In this document: piece by piece, positions 18,290-28,338 of the stretch
Layout of the letters: the number at the start of each line of letters is the position of its first letter
Numbering within the stretch: position 1 is the first letter of the stretch
Made by a program: the position numbers and the translations under genes
Assembly (NCBI GenBank): GCA_020741775.1
Contig: DYYG01000035.1
Coordinates: forward strand, 248,001-312,000
DNA: 64,000 bases
Direction of reading: 5' to 3'
Source: Methylorubrum populi
Lineage (GTDB): Bacteria; Pseudomonadota; Alphaproteobacteria; Rhizobiales; Beijerinckiaceae
The notes under the pieces: model-generated
Databases searched by the model: none
Told to the model about the DNA's origin: nothing
Seen by the model: the letters and a program-made list of their open reading frames with translations, nothing else

Positions 18290-18747
18290 CGCGGATCGGA
18301 TCCGGGGCCGGTCCGGCCGAGGGCGTGGATCAGCGCCTCGTCGCGGCCGGGATCTGCGCGCAGCACGAAGCTGTCGGGCGAGAGCGAGGCGAGGAGCACG
18401 GCGCAGGCCCGGCGTCCCGCCTCGGCCGGGTGGTCCTCCCGGCCGCGCAGGAAGGCGCGGCGATGAGCGTGACCCGGATGCCCTCCGGCAAATCCCGCGC
18501 GCAGCAACAGGCGTCCGGTCCGCGCCGTCGCCGGCACCAGGCCGGCCAGGGCCGCTCCGCCCCGGCGCATCGTTCCGGGCGGATAGGCGAAATGCCGCGC
18601 AGCGAGCATCCGGATCCGAACGGTCCAGGCCGTCATCAGGCCAGTGACCACCGCCCCCGTCGCCACCTCGTGCCAGCCGACCTGTCCCGCCAGCAGCAGG
18701 TAGAGGGCGAGGAGCCCGAGCCAGACCGCGCCCGTCCGCAGGATCAT
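18277..18747 (-). CDS. mnhE: Antiporter subunit MnhE/MrpE, first gene of the operon
   Basis: A 156-aa protein whose ATG at 18747 is preceded by AGGGAAG. Two N-terminal helices (LGLLALYLLLAGQVGW, EVATGAVVTGLMTAWTV) are followed by a cytoplasmic domain ending VLLASLSPDSFVLRADPGRDEALIHALG, which matches the MrpE fold (in the family ...S-x-T-P-D-T). It is the promoter-proximal gene of a seven-gene block reaching mnhD. It starts 61 bp after the dnaE2 stop on the same strand, so some read-through from the SOS operon is possible. Confidence 0.85.
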   Translation of the reverse strand: MILRTGAVWLGLLALYLLLAGQVGWHEVATGAVVTGLMTAWTVRIRMLAARHFAYPPGTMRRGGAALAGLVPATARTGRLLLRAGFAGGHPGHAHRRAFLRGREDHPAEAGRRACAVLLASLSPDSFVLRADPGRDEALIHALGRTGPGSDPRWLA

Positions 18748-18808
18748 GGATGCTTCCCTTTCACCCGGTCTAACCCGGCTCAGGGCCTCCCTGTTCTGAC
18801 GATCTCTC

Positions 18809-21800
18809 CTACCGGAAGTTCCGTGCCCGCACCGGCAGCGCCGACCCGCGCGGATCGGGCCGGGCGCCCTGGCCGGTCTCGTCGCCGCGCCCGCTGCGCA
18901 GGACGATGGCCTCGTCCTCGCCGATCCGCCGCAGCAGGCCGGAACGGTCATGGAGTTCCGCCGCGACGAGGTGGACCACCTCGCCCACCCGCTGCACCCG
19001 GCCGCGACAGGCCATCAGCCGGGCGCCGAGCACAACGCGGCGCTGCCGCTCGAACAGTTCGGGCCGGACGATCAGGTTGGCGATACCGGTCTCGTCCTCC
19101 AGGGTCATGAACATCGTGCCCTTGGCCGAGCCCGGCCGCTGGCGCATCAGCACGATCCCGGCCACCACGATCTCCGCCCCGTTCCGCGCCCGCTCCAGAG
19201 CCGTGCAGGGCCGGGCGCCCAAGGCCTGGAGCGTCGCGCGCAGGAAGGCGAGGGGGTGGGCGCGCAGGGAGAGGCCCTTGGCGCAGTAATCGGCCACCAC
19301 CTCGCCCCCCGCGCTCATCGCCGGCAGGGTGATCTCGGGCTCGGCCGTCTCGGCCGGCTCCGACAGCACGGCGAAGAGGGGGAAGGGATCGGGCCGCAGG
19401 GCCTTGACCGCCCAGGCGGCCTCCCGCCGGTTCAGCCCGAGGGAACGGAACGCATCGGCCCGCACGAGGCAGGTGAGGGCGGTGGCCGGAAGCCCGGTCC
19501 GCTGCGACAGTTCGGGCAAGGAGGCGAAAGCCCGCTCGCCGCGCGCCTTCACGAGGCGGTCCCCATCCCGCGCAGCCAGACCGCTCGCGAGGCGAAGCCC
19601 GAGTCGCACGGCGAACAGCTTCCGGCCACCGCCGAGGGATTCCAGGGTGCAATCCCACTCGGAAGAATTGACGTCGGGCGGGCGGATCTCGACGCCGTGG
19701 GCGCGGGCATCGCGGACGATCTGGGCGGGGGCGTAGAAGCCCATGGGCTGCGCGTTGAGGAGCGCGGCGCAGAACACATCCGGATGATGACACTTCATCC
19801 ACGAGGAAGCGTAGGCCAGCAGGGCGAAGGAAGCGGCGTGGCTCTCGGGGAAGCCGTAGGAGCCGAAGCCTTCGAGCTGCTTGAAGGTGCGCTCGGCGAA
19901 ATCCCGGGCATAGCCGTTGGCGATCATGCCCTCCACGAGCCGGGTCTGAAACCGGTGGACGCCGCCGGTGAACTTGAAGGTCGCCATGGAGCGGCGCAGC
20001 TCGTCGGCCTCCGTAGCGGTGAAGCCGGCGCCGACCATCGCCACCTGCATCGCCTGCTCCTGGAACAGCGGCACGCCGAGGGTCTTTTCCAGAACCGCCT
20101 TCAGCTCGGGCGTCGGGTAGGTCACCTCTTCGAGGCGCTGGCGACGGCGGAGATAGGGGTGGACCATGTCGCCCTGGATCGGGCCGGGGCGCACGATCGC
20201 CACCTCGATCACGAGGTCGTAGAATTCCTTCGGGGCCATGCGCGGCAGCATCGCCATCTGCGCGCGGCTCTCGATCTGGAACACGCCGAGGGTGTCGGCC
20301 CGGCGGATCATCGCGAAGGTCGCGTCATCCTCCGCAGGGATCGAGGCGAGGTCGAATGGCAGGTTCTTGATCTCCCACAAAAGATCGAAGGCACGGCGCA
20401 GGCAGCCGAGCATGCCGAGCCCGAGCACGTCGACCTTCATGAATTTCAGGGCGTCGATGTCGTCCTTGTCCCACTCGATCACCTGACGGTCGGCCATCGC
20501 CGCCGGCTCGACCGGCACCAGCTCGTCGAGCCGGTCCAGCGTCAGCACGAAGCCGCCGGGATGCTGCGAGAGATGGCGCGGCGTGCCGATCAATTCGCGG
20601 GCGATCTCCAGGGTCAGGCGCAGGCGCCGGTCCTCCGGGTTGAGGTTGAGTTCGCGCAGTTCCCGCTCGCCGACCCCCTCGCTGCTCCAACTCCAGGTCA
20701 TACGGTTGAGGGCGCCGGTCACGTCCTCGGGCAGGCCCATCACCTTGCCGACCTCCCGCAGCGCCCCGCGCGAGCGGAAGCGGCTGACGATGGCGGTGAG
20801 CGCCGAGCGGTGGCGGCCATAGGTCTGGAAGATCCACTGGATCACCTCCTCGCGGCGCTCGTGCTCGAAATCGACATCGATGTCGGGCGGCTCGCGCCGC
20901 GCCTCCGAGACGAAGCGCTCGAACAGCAAGTTTTGCCGCACCGGATCGATGGAGGTGATCCAGAGGCAGAAGCAGACCGCCGAATTGGCCGCCGAGCCGC
21001 GCCCCTGACACAGGATCTTCTGCTCGGTGGCGAAGCGGACGATCGATTCGACCGTGAGGAAATACGACGCGTAGGCGAGGCGCCCGATCAGATCGAGTTC
21101 GTGGCGCAGCTGGCGGGCTACCGCCTCCGGCACGCCGTCGGGATAGCGCCGGTCCGCTCCGGCCCAGGTCAGGATCTCCAGGCGCTCCTGCGGCGAGAGC
21201 CCATCCTCGCCGGCTTCCGTGGGATAGCTGTAGGTCAGGTCGTCGAGGGAGAAGGTGCAGGCAGCGGCGATCTCGCCCGCCCGCGCCAGCGCCGCGGGGA
21301 AGCGGGCGAACAGGCGGGCGGTCTCGTCCGGGGGCTTGAGGAAGCGGTCGGCGTGGCGTTCCTTGGCGAAGCCGGCCCGGTCGATGGTGAGCCCGAGCCG
21401 GATACAGGTCACCACGTCCTGCAGCCGGCGCCGCGCCGCGACATGGTAGAGGATATCGCCGGTGGCGACGGTGGGCACCCGTGCCGCGCGCGCGGCTTCC
21501 GCCAACGCATCGAGCCGGGCCGCGTCGTCGGGGCGGAAGCGGCGGGTCAGGGCGCAGGAGGCGCGGGCGCCGAAGGTTTGTTTGAGGCGGGCGAGGTCGC
21601 TCGGCAGTGCCGGCCCCGGCCGTTCGGAGAGGAGAATCGCGAAAAGCCCCTCCTGCCACTCCTCGAGATCGCGCCATGCCAGACGGCAGCGGCCCTTGCC
21701 GCCGCGCGCCTTGCCGAGGCTGAGCAGCCGGCAGAGCCGGCCATAGGCCGGCCGGTCGGTCGGGTAGACCAGCACCGGCAAAAAATCGTCGAGGTCGAGG

Positions 21801-21997
21801 CGGCAGCCGACGACGAGGCGCACGCCCGTCACCTTCGCCGCCTGATGCGCCCGCACCATCCCCGCGAGCGAGCCGTGATCGGTGACGCCGAGCGCCGGGA
21901 TGCCGAGCAGGCTCGCGGCCGAGAACAGCTCCTCCGGGCTCGACGCGCCGCGCAGGAAGGAGAAATGGGTCGTGACCTGAAGCTCGGGGATCGTCAC
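18809..21997 (-). CDS. dnaE2: Error-prone DNA polymerase III alpha subunit DnaE2 (ImuC)
   Basis: A 1062-aa C-family polymerase that performs damage-induced mutagenic synthesis together with ImuA and ImuB. The GTG start overlaps the imuB TGA (GTGA). The N-terminal PHP domain begins [20 protein letters not shown] and contains [13 protein letters not shown]. The catalytic palm has [18 protein letters not shown] (two Asp of the active site) and [15 protein letters not shown]. The C-terminus holds an OB-fold ([18 protein letters not shown]). Length and gene order are as usual for DnaE2. It is third in the imuA-imuB-dnaE2 cassette and should be LexA-controlled from the box at 24209. Confidence 0.96.
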   Translation of the reverse strand: MTIPELQVTTHFSFLRGASSPEELFSAASLLGIPALGVTDHGSLAGMVRAHQAAKVTGVRLVVGCRLDLDDFLPVLVYPTDRPAYGRLCRLLSLGKARGGKGRCRLAWRDLEEWQEGLFAILLSERPGPALPSDLARLKQTFGARASCALTRRFRPDDAARLDALAEAARAARVPTVATGDILYHVAARRRLQDVVTCIRLGLTIDRAGFAKERHADRFLKPPDETARLFARFPAALARAGEIAAACTFSLDDLTYSYPTEAGEDGLSPQERLEILTWAGADRRYPDGVPEAVARQLRHELDLIGRLAYASYFLTVESIVRFATEQKILCQGRGSAANSAVCFCLWITSIDPVRQNLLFERFVSEARREPPDIDVDFEHERREEVIQWIFQTYGRHRSALTAIVSRFRSRGALREVGKVMGLPEDVTGALNRMTWSWSSEGVGERELRELNLNPEDRRLRLTLEIARELIGTPRHLSQHPGGFVLTLDRLDELVPVEPAAMADRQVIEWDKDDIDALKFMKVDVLGLGMLGCLRRAFDLLWEIKNLPFDLASIPAEDDATFAMIRRADTLGVFQIESRAQMAMLPRMAPKEFYDLVIEVAIVRPGPIQGDMVHPYLRRRQRLEEVTYPTPELKAVLEKTLGVPLFQEQAMQVAMVGAGFTATEADELRRSMATFKFTGGVHRFQTRLVEGMIANGYARDFAERTFKQLEGFGSYGFPESHAASFALLAYASSWMKCHHPDVFCAALLNAQPMGFYAPAQIVRDARAHGVEIRPPDVNSSEWDCTLESLGGGRKLFAVRLGLRLASGLAARDGDRLVKARGERAFASLPELSQRTGLPATALTCLVRADAFRSLGLNRREAAWAVKALRPDPFPLFAVLSEPAETAEPEITLPAMSAGGEVVADYCAKGLSLRAHPLAFLRATLQALGARPCTALERARNGAEIVVAGIVLMRQRPGSAKGTMFMTLEDETGIANLIVRPELFERQRRVVLGARLMACRGRVQRVGEVVHLVAAELHDRSGLLRRIGEDEAIVLRSGRGDETGQGARPDPRGSALPVRARNFR

Positions 21998-23493
21998 GCC
22001 TCGCCGAGCCCGTGCAGCCACCAGCGGCCGTTCCTCTCCATCGGCCCGTCGCGGAACAGCCAGAAGCGCTCGCCCGCTTCCGTCTCGACCCGGTAATAGT
22101 CGCGGGTGAGTTCCGCCTCCGCATCGGCCACCCACCATTCGCCGAGGATGCGCTCCGGCCCGTCGGCCCGCACGATCCGGTGGCGAATGTCGCGCCAGAC
22201 GAAGAACAGCGGCGGCGCGTCGGGGATCTCGGCCACGGCGGTGACCGGCTCCGGCGGCGCCAGCAGCCGCACCGGGCGGGGCAGGTCGGCGGGCCAGACC
22301 ACGCCGAGGGGATCGGCCAGGGCCGGAACCCGGCGCATCACCCGCTCGGGCAGATCGCTCTCCACCGGCGCCAGCCGGTAGACGCGGGCCGCGCCGAGGC
22401 GCACCACCAGGGTATCGACCAGGGCGGCGAGATCCAGCGCCTGCGGGCGCTCCGCGAGATGGGAGCCCTGGCGCTCGGCCAGGGGCTCGACCTTGGCCGC
22501 GCAGAGCAGCGCCTCCTCGATGCCGAATCCGGGATCGATCAGGCTGAGGCGCTCGGTGAGCAGCCGGGCGAGATGGGCACCGTCGCGGCTCGGCTTGGCC
22601 GTGCCGATGCGGATCGCCTGATCGAGGCGGTCGACGCGCACGAAGACGAGGTCGAGGCGGCGGGCCTCGAGCCCGCGCCGCTCCAATTCCGGCACCAGAC
22701 GGGCGCAGAGGTCGGCGACGACCCGCTCCAGGGTCTCCCGGGCGCCGACCGGCTCGGCGAAGCGCAGGGCCACCTGCGGGACTTCCGGGGCGGCGAGGGC
22801 CGCCAGCGGCTCCGGCTCATGCCCGAGCGCCCGGTCGAGCCGGAACAGCACTTCCGCGCCGAAGCGCAGGCGCAGGGCCGCCCGCGGCTTGTCCATGAGC
22901 TGACCGACGCGGCCGATGCCGACATCCTGCAGGGCGGGCACCGCCTCGCAGCCGAGGCCGAGCGCCGCGACCGGAAGATCCGCCAGGGCCTGCGCCGTCC
23001 GGCCGGGCGGGACGATCCCGCCCTCGCCGAAGCGGGCCACCGCGCGGGCACAGCCCACCGTGTCGGCCAGCGCCAGCCGTGCCGAGATCCCCACCCGGAC
23101 GAGCCGATGTGCGAGGTCGTCGAGCAGGGGCGCCTCGCCGCCGAGGAGATGGACCGCTCCGGTGACGTCGATCAGGAGCCCGTCCGGCGGATCGAGCGCC
23201 ACCAGGGGGGCGTAGCGCTGGCACCACAGGCCGAGGCGGACCAGCGCCGCCCTATCGGCCGCCGCGTCGGCGGGGGCGAGGTGCAGGCCGGGAATCAGCA
23301 CCTGGGCATGGGCCGCGCTCATGCCCGGCCGCAGGCCGAGGCGGCGGGCGGCCGCGTCCACCCCGGCGAGGACGCGGCGGGATCCGTCCTGCTCCACGGT
23401 CACGAGCGGCTCATCCGGCGGCGGCGCGGCGCCGGATCGGCGCAGCCGGTCGGTCGGCCAGGATGGCAGGTACAGCGAGACGACCCTGCGCAT
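21994..23493 (-). CDS. imuB: ImuB, Y-family polymerase-like mutasome hub
   Basis: A 499-aa protein starting [20 protein letters not shown]; an upstream in-frame start at 23532 is less likely. It has the Y-family fold ([39 protein letters not shown]) but lacks the catalytic S-D-E triad, as is usual for ImuB. In studied systems ImuB bridges the beta clamp, ImuA and DnaE2. Its 5' end overlaps imuA by 83 bp in another frame. The C-terminal half carries [20 protein letters not shown] and the terminal [18 protein letters not shown] typical of the family. Confidence 0.94.
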   Translation of the reverse strand: MRRVVSLYLPSWPTDRLRRSGAAPPPDEPLVTVEQDGSRRVLAGVDAAARRLGLRPGMSAAHAQVLIPGLHLAPADAAADRAALVRLGLWCQRYAPLVALDPPDGLLIDVTGAVHLLGGEAPLLDDLAHRLVRVGISARLALADTVGCARAVARFGEGGIVPPGRTAQALADLPVAALGLGCEAVPALQDVGIGRVGQLMDKPRAALRLRFGAEVLFRLDRALGHEPEPLAALAAPEVPQVALRFAEPVGARETLERVVADLCARLVPELERRGLEARRLDLVFVRVDRLDQAIRIGTAKPSRDGAHLARLLTERLSLIDPGFGIEEALLCAAKVEPLAERQGSHLAERPQALDLAALVDTLVVRLGAARVYRLAPVESDLPERVMRRVPALADPLGVVWPADLPRPVRLLAPPEPVTAVAEIPDAPPLFFVWRDIRHRIVRADGPERILGEWWVADAEAELTRDYYRVETEAGERFWLFRDGPMERNGRWWLHGLGEA

Positions 23494-24169
23494 CGCAGGC
23501 CTCCACGATCCAGGAGCCCGGCGCTCCGCCACGGCAGCGCTGCAGATCGAGCCGCCAGCGCGGACGGCTCAGGCGACGATCCGGCCCCTCCGAAGGGGCG
23601 GGTGAGACCCGCCAGCGGGTGCGGGCGGCGGTGGGCTCCGGCTCGGCAGCCTCGCCGGCGCAGAGGCGGTGCACCACCAGAGCGGTGACGCCCGAGCCCT
23701 CCGCCGCGAGCTGGAGACGGCGCGAGGGGGTGAGCCCTATCCGGGTCAGCTCGCCGACGACCCCGGCGAGTCCGCGGTGGCGCAGGCCCTCCTCCATGGC
23801 CGGCAGCACCTCCGCGTCGCGCCAGGTCTCGCAATAGACGACCCGGTCCGGGTGGAGTCCGACCCGAGCCAGGGCCGGTGCGAACAGGTCGCGGCTGTGC
23901 AGGCACCACAGAACCGGCCCGTCGAGCCGGGCGAGAATGCCCCCGGCAAACAGCACGGCGGTGGCGGCGTAGCGTCCGCGCGGTCCGCCTTCATGGATCT
24001 GGTGCAGTGTCCCGCGCCCGAGGCCGCCTCCGGGTAGCGCCGCATCGAGCCCAGAGATGCCGAAGGGCAGGGTGGGGTAGATGTCAGACACGGCCTCCCG
24101 CCCGGCAGAACCCGTCAGCCGGCGGAGCTCGGCCAGGATCGGCGTGTCGGAGGAGCGGGGAGGGGGCAT
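23411..24169 (-). CDS. imuA: ImuA, RecA-like mutasome accessory protein
   Basis: A 252-aa protein of the ImuA family, distantly related to RecA/SulA. The start is MPPPRSSDTPILAELRR. It has the family regions YPTLPFGISGLDAALPGGGL and LWCLHSRDLFAPALARVGL, and ends with a basic, Arg-rich tail. It is first in the SOS mutasome cassette. The LexA box lies 40 bp upstream of the ATG, with a TTGACG -35 element 17 bp before the box. In Caulobacter and Mycobacterium homologues it is needed for damage-induced mutagenesis. Confidence 0.92.
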   Translation of the reverse strand: MPPPRSSDTPILAELRRLTGSAGREAVSDIYPTLPFGISGLDAALPGGGLGRGTLHQIHEGGPRGRYAATAVLFAGGILARLDGPVLWCLHSRDLFAPALARVGLHPDRVVYCETWRDAEVLPAMEEGLRHRGLAGVVGELTRIGLTPSRRLQLAAEGSGVTALVVHRLCAGEAAEPEPTAARTRWRVSPAPSEGPDRRLSRPRWRLDLQRCRGGAPGSWIVEACDAQGRLAVPAILADRPAAPIRRRAAAG

Positions 24170-24577
24170 GGAGCCGGCTTTGCGGACGGGTTTCGGGAGG
24201 CGCCTTCAGAACAAACAGAGAACACACCTGAGCCGTAACCCGTCAACCGTCTTGAGCGTTGCCATCCCTGTTGAAAATGCGGATTTTATTCCAAAGCGGC
24301 CCTTGACCGCCGAGTCGGTGGCAAATGCCGGCCAAGAGCTCTGCACCGCTCGCAGGCTCACCTTGCCCAGCCCGATAAAATGACATGACCTGCCCGAAAG
24401 AGGCGACAAATCCGGCGGCTGTTGCCGTTGAATGACAGACGTTTGTCACCACCGTTCTATCGTATCCCCTGCCGGGGACTTTGCCGGAGGATGTCGCGCG
24501 GGACCCGAGGACTATGTCCTGCCGACAGGCTCAGAAATGTGCCAAGGCCATAGGTGGCGGGTCATGAGTGACGGGTC
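24170..24577. other. Divergent regulatory region between imuA and response regulator gene
   Basis: This 408-bp stretch has no credible gene. The imuA-proximal 75 bp hold the SOS promoter. The middle (about 24255-24300) is AT-richer than its surroundings. The part nearest 24578 presumably holds the promoter of the response regulator gene, but no clear -35/-10 pair was recognised. Confidence 0.5.
24209..24223 (-). promoter_or_regulatory. LexA (SOS) box of imuA-imuB-dnaE2
   Basis: On the plus strand the sequence reads GAAC-AAACAGA-GAAC, which is GTTC-N7-GTTC on the transcribed strand, the alphaproteobacterial LexA consensus. A TTGACG -35 element (plus 24241-24246, minus strand) lies exactly 17 bp upstream, so the box overlaps the -10 position and binding should block RNA polymerase. 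Confidence 0.9.
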
Positions 24578-24997
24578 ATGAGCGACGCACGACCCATTGG
24601 GCGCCAGCTGGGCCGCCGGCCCGTCATCCTCGTGGTCGAGGACGAGCCCGACGAGCGCTACCTCGCGGCCGAGCTCTTGGAGGAGAAGGGCTTCGAAGTC
24701 GTCGAGGCCGAAACGGCGGAACGCGCCCTCGACATCCTGCGCGAGCGCGGCGACGGGATCGACGTGGTGTTCTCCGACGTGCGCACCCCCGGCACGATCG
24801 GCGGATTCGAACTGGCGCGCATCATCGGCGTGACCTGGCCGCGCATCCGCCTGCTGCTGACCTCGGGCGATGCGGGCGACCAGCCGAGCGACCTGCGCGT
24901 CACCGCGACCTTCATGCCCAAGCCCTGGCGGGCCCCGGAAATTCTGATGTGGCTGGAGGAAGCCGCCGGGCTGCGGGAGCCGCCGGCGGAGGGGTGA
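24578..24997 (+). CDS. Single-domain response regulator (CheY-like)
   Basis: A 139-aa receiver domain with no output domain. It has the acidic pocket VEDEPDERY, the phospho-acceptor Asp in VVFSDVRTPG, Thr in LLLTSGD and Lys in FMPKPW. Stand-alone receivers act in phosphorelays or by protein contacts. No kinase is adjacent; the nearest histidine kinase is at 52-56 kb. This receiver resembles those attached to HWE kinases, including the C-terminal REC of that protein, but a functional link is only a guess. Confidence 0.88.
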   Translation: MSDARPIGRQLGRRPVILVVEDEPDERYLAAELLEEKGFEVVEAETAERALDILRERGDGIDVVFSDVRTPGTIGGFELARIIGVTWPRIRLLLTSGDAGDQPSDLRVTATFMPKPWRAPEILMWLEEAAGLREPPAEG

Positions 24998-25089
24998 CCC
25001 GTCGCTCCTCTCCTGCCCCTCACGGGGAGGAGGCGGAGCTTGGTGCAGGAGGCACCGCACAGCGCCGTCCGGGACGGCCCCACCCTGAA

Positions 25090-25112
25090 CCCCTCCCCGC
25101 GAGGGGGAGGGG
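25090..25112. terminator. GC-rich hairpin between convergent genes
   Basis: Perfect 9-bp arms (CCCCTCCCC at 25090-25098 and GGGGAGGGG at 25104-25112) with a 5-nt loop lie between the converging response regulator and cyclophilin genes. There is no T tract, so it may be a Rho-dependent 3' end or part of a dispersed intergenic repeat rather than a classic terminator. Confidence 0.45.
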
Positions 25113-25121
25113 AAACTTGCA

Positions 25122-25583
<462 letters not shown>

Positions 25584-25587
25584 GGTG

Positions 25588-25959
25588 TTAAATTCCCTGT
25601 CCTCTGGGTCCGTCGTAGATGAAGCGCAGCGCCAGGGGGCGCCCCGCAATGGCGCCGCCGAGAGCCGGCGTCACCTTGACCGGTGTGCAACGGGCGATCG
25701 CATCGAGCGTCGCCCGCACCAGAATGTCGCGGGCCCTCGTGTCGCCCGGCGTCTTGGCGAAGGTGATCTGCGGCGTGCCGATCACCGAGCCGTCCCGGCG
25801 CAGCGACAGGCGCGCCGTGATCTCCGCCCGCTCGAACCGTCCCAGGCCCTCCGGCACCTTCCAGCAGGCGGCGAGCGCCGGATAGAGGGCCTTCAGCGTG
25901 TCCGCCGGAGGCTGGCCCGCCTCGCTCGCCCGCAGCGGCACATGCTGCGTACCCCGCAA
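25588..25959 (-). CDS. Unknown protein between two cyclophilin genes (start uncertain)
   Basis: The shown 123-aa frame uses a TTG at 25959. The frame stays open upstream to the ppiA stop, and that segment encodes a hydrophobic Ala/Leu-rich stretch (WRGAACAAAVLAALLRPGG) like a signal peptide, but no ATG/GTG was found there. The body, DGSVIGTPQITFAKTPGD then RATLDAIARCTPVKV, resembles the C-terminal domain of TonB/TolA-like energy-transducing proteins. It could be a periplasmic TolA/TonB-C-like protein. No function is assigned. The stop is 4 bp before ppiB. Confidence 0.6.
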   Translation of the reverse strand: MRGTQHVPLRASEAGQPPADTLKALYPALAACWKVPEGLGRFERAEITARLSLRRDGSVIGTPQITFAKTPGDTRARDILVRATLDAIARCTPVKVTPALGGAIAGRPLALRFIYDGPRGQGI

Positions 25960-26078
25960 GGTCTGCGGCAGGGTCCGCCAGGGTTCAATGCCCTCGAACG
26001 CATCCGCCCCGCCCGGCCGGAGCAGGGCGGCCAGGACCGCGGCGGCGCAGGCCGCGCCGCGCCAGGTCCCCGGGGCCG

Positions 26079-26636
26079 CTATTGGCCACCTCCGGCCAGC
26101 GTCATCTTCACGATCTTGTCGGGGTTCTGCACGGCGCCGTTATCGGCCTTCGAGCCCTTCTTGATCTTATCGACCACATCCATGCCGGAGGTGACGACGC
26201 CGACCACGGTGTAGTTGTTGTTCAGGAACTCCGCATCGCCGATGCAGATGAAGAACTGCGAGTTGGCCGAGTTCGGATCGCCCGAGCGGGCCATGCCGAC
26301 CGTGCCGCGCTTGAACGGGGCGGAAGAGAACTCCTTCGGGATGTTGGGCAGGCTGGAGCCGCCGGTGCCATTGCCCTTCGGGTCGCCGGTCTGGACCATG
26401 AAGCCGTCGATGACGCGGTGGAATTTCAGGCCGTCATAGAAGCCCTGGGACACCAGCGTCTTGATCTGCTTGACGTGCTTCGGAGCAATCTCCGGGCGCA
26501 GCTCGATGGTGACCCGTCCGTCCTTGGTGTCGAGATAGACCGTGTTCTCGCCGGCCCATGCGGGGGCCGAGACGGAGAGGGCGGCCGAGAAGGCGGCACC
26601 GAGGGCGAGGCCGAAGACGGCGTGGCGGCGATTCAT
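26079..26636 (-). CDS. ppiA: Periplasmic cyclophilin-type peptidyl-prolyl isomerase
   Basis: A 185-aa protein with a signal peptide (MNRRHAVFGLALGAAFSAAL, cleavage likely after AWA) followed by a complete cyclophilin domain. Active-site residues lie in FHRVIDGFMVQTGDPKGNG and NSQFFICIGDAEF. It assists folding of exported proteins. It is 25 bp downstream of coaD and followed by the unknown gene and the cytoplasmic paralogue, so a tandem duplication with divergence in location is likely. Confidence 0.93.
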   Translation of the reverse strand: MNRRHAVFGLALGAAFSAALSVSAPAWAGENTVYLDTKDGRVTIELRPEIAPKHVKQIKTLVSQGFYDGLKFHRVIDGFMVQTGDPKGNGTGGSSLPNIPKEFSSAPFKRGTVGMARSGDPNSANSQFFICIGDAEFLNNNYTVVGVVTSGMDVVDKIKKGSKADNGAVQNPDKIVKMTLAGGGQ

Positions 26637-26661
26637 GCGGTGTTGGACTCCGTCGATGGGG

Positions 26662-27165
26662 TCAGGGTTTTGCGAAGCGGGCCGAGAGACGCGCCGCGAC
26701 GACCGGCGGCACGAAGGGCGAGACATCCCCGCCCATAGCCGCGATCTGGCGGACGAGGGTGGCGGTGATCGGCCGCACGCCGGTGGAAGCGGGCAGGAAC
26801 ACGGTCTGGACCTCGGGGGCCATCGCGCCGTTCATGCCGGCGAGCTGCATCTCGTAATCGAGATCGGTGCCGTCGCGCAGGCCGCGGATGAACAGGCTGG
26901 CGCCGCAGCGCCGGGCGGCCGAAACGGCGAGGTCGTCGAAGGTGACGACATCGAGAGCAGCGCCCTCCGCCGCCGCGAGCGGTCCACAGGTCTCGCTCAG
27001 CAGGGCGGCGCGCTCCTCGGCCGAGAACAGCGGGGCTTTGCCCGGATGCACGCCGATGGCCAGGACCAGCCGCGGCACGAGGCGGCAGGCCTGCCGCACC
27101 ACGTCGAGGTGGCCGTTCGTCACCGGATCGAAGGAGCCGGCATAGAGGGCGGTGCGGATCGTCAC
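26662..27165 (-). CDS. coaD: Phosphopantetheine adenylyltransferase
   Basis: A 167-aa nucleotidyltransferase catalysing the penultimate step of coenzyme A synthesis (4'-phosphopantetheine + ATP to dephospho-CoA). It shows [16 protein letters not shown] with the (H/T)-x-G-H nucleotide-binding motif, [15 protein letters not shown] and the C-terminal ITATLVR (ISSTxVR in many homologues). It is the first gene of the coaD-ppiA-orf-ppiB group. Confidence 0.95.
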   Translation of the reverse strand: MTIRTALYAGSFDPVTNGHLDVVRQACRLVPRLVLAIGVHPGKAPLFSAEERAALLSETCGPLAAAEGAALDVVTFDDLAVSAARRCGASLFIRGLRDGTDLDYEMQLAGMNGAMAPEVQTVFLPASTGVRPITATLVRQIAAMGGDVSPFVPPVVAARLSARFAKP

Positions 27166-27314
27166 GGGAACGGCCCTAGAGCATTTTTCCCGCGAACGGA
27201 ACCGCCACCGACGGAAACGGGCGCCACGGCGGGCGCCCGCTCACAGCCGTTCGGCCGTGCCTCGAAAGAGCGGACCGGACAGCAACGCCCGGTCGGTTCG
27301 ATGCGCTTGCGCCT

Positions 27315-28139
27315 TCAGTAAGAGCCGAACTTGAAGTTCAGGCCGGCGCGGGCGATGGCGCCCTCCGTCCGGTACGTGACGTTGTAGCCGACCCCGGGCC
27401 CGCCCGTGGTGCCGACGAACAGCGTGCGGCTGCCGAGATCGTAGCGCAGATACTCGCCCTTGAGGGTCACGGCGCTCGAGTTGAAGACGTTCAGGAACGA
27501 GTCGGTCGGCAGCGCGTACTCGATGCCGCCACCATAGGCGTAGCCGGTCTCGACGCCGGAACGGGCGCCGGCATAGGTGACCGGAGCGCCGGTCTGGAAG
27601 GTCACGCTCTGCGAGACCGTGCCGTAGGCGAAGCCGCCGGTGCCGTAGACCAGCACGCGGTCGAAGGCGTAGCCGATGCGGCCGCGCACCGTGCCGAGGA
27701 AGTCGAGATCGGCGCGGTAGACGTTGGTCAGCACGTTCGGGTTGAAGGCCGGGCGGAAGATCGTCTCGGCGCGGCTGCGCTGCAGGTCCATGTACTGAGC
27801 GTCCGCCTCGACGCCGATGACGAAGCCGGTGCCCGGCGTGAGCTGGAAGTTGTAGCCACCCTGACCGCCGGCGCTGAAGCCATCCTGCGGCAGGCCGACC
27901 GCCGGACGGCGCAGGTCGTTGACGACGTTGGCCTGGAGCGCGCCGATGCCGGTCGTGCGCAGGGTGTCGCCCTCGGTATAGGCATAGCCTGCATTGATAC
28001 CGAGATAGGCGCCGGTCCAGGCGAAGACCGGAATCGGCGTGAAGACCGGCGGCTCGGCCCGGCGCGGCAGGTCGGCGGCCAGCGCCGTTCCCGAGAGCAG
28101 GGCGGCTGCGAGACCGGCGAGAATCAGAGAGTTGCGCAA
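27315..28139 (-). CDS. Outer-membrane beta-barrel protein (Omp25/Ropb-like)
   Basis: A 274-aa protein starting at a TTG (28139) with GAGG upstream; no better start is present. Signal peptide MRNSLILAGLAAALLSGTALAA is followed by the rhizobial small-porin signature PVFAWTGAYLGINAGYAY. Alternating amphipathic strands continue to the C-terminal FKFGSY ending in an aromatic residue, as needed for outer-membrane insertion. About eight strands are expected. Related proteins are abundant surface antigens in Brucella and Bartonella. Its upstream region (28140-28260) is unusually AT-rich for this genome. Confidence 0.85.
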   Translation of the reverse strand: MRNSLILAGLAAALLSGTALAADLPRRAEPPVFTPIPVFAWTGAYLGINAGYAYTEGDTLRTTGIGALQANVVNDLRRPAVGLPQDGFSAGGQGGYNFQLTPGTGFVIGVEADAQYMDLQRSRAETIFRPAFNPNVLTNVYRADLDFLGTVRGRIGYAFDRVLVYGTGGFAYGTVSQSVTFQTGAPVTYAGARSGVETGYAYGGGIEYALPTDSFLNVFNSSAVTLKGEYLRYDLGSRTLFVGTTGGPGVGYNVTYRTEGAIARAGLNFKFGSY

Positions 28140-28338
28140 GGCTCGACCTCGAAGCGTGAGAAATCTACGCTTTTCCTACCAACGGCCCAGCTTGACGACT
28201 ATGATAATATAGCAACATTTAGATCAATAGACACTTTAATACCAATACGCTTTCGAACGGATTTTAATCCAACTCTTTTGGAGACCGAAATTTGTATAAG
28301 AAAACTTGCAACAACAGGGACACGTGACTCGCCGGCCA
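28140..28338. other. AT-rich region upstream of the beta-barrel gene
   Basis: About 200 bp of clearly lower GC than the rest of the window (for example 28198-28275). It probably contains the promoter of the outer-membrane protein gene. No gene or exact repeat was recognised. Confidence 0.5.

Noticed and set aside
18950..22096. 1048-aa plus-strand frame opposite dnaE2
   Set aside because: It is antisense to the clear dnaE2 gene, has low-complexity Arg/Gly/His-rich composition and no motif; it is a by-product of high GC.
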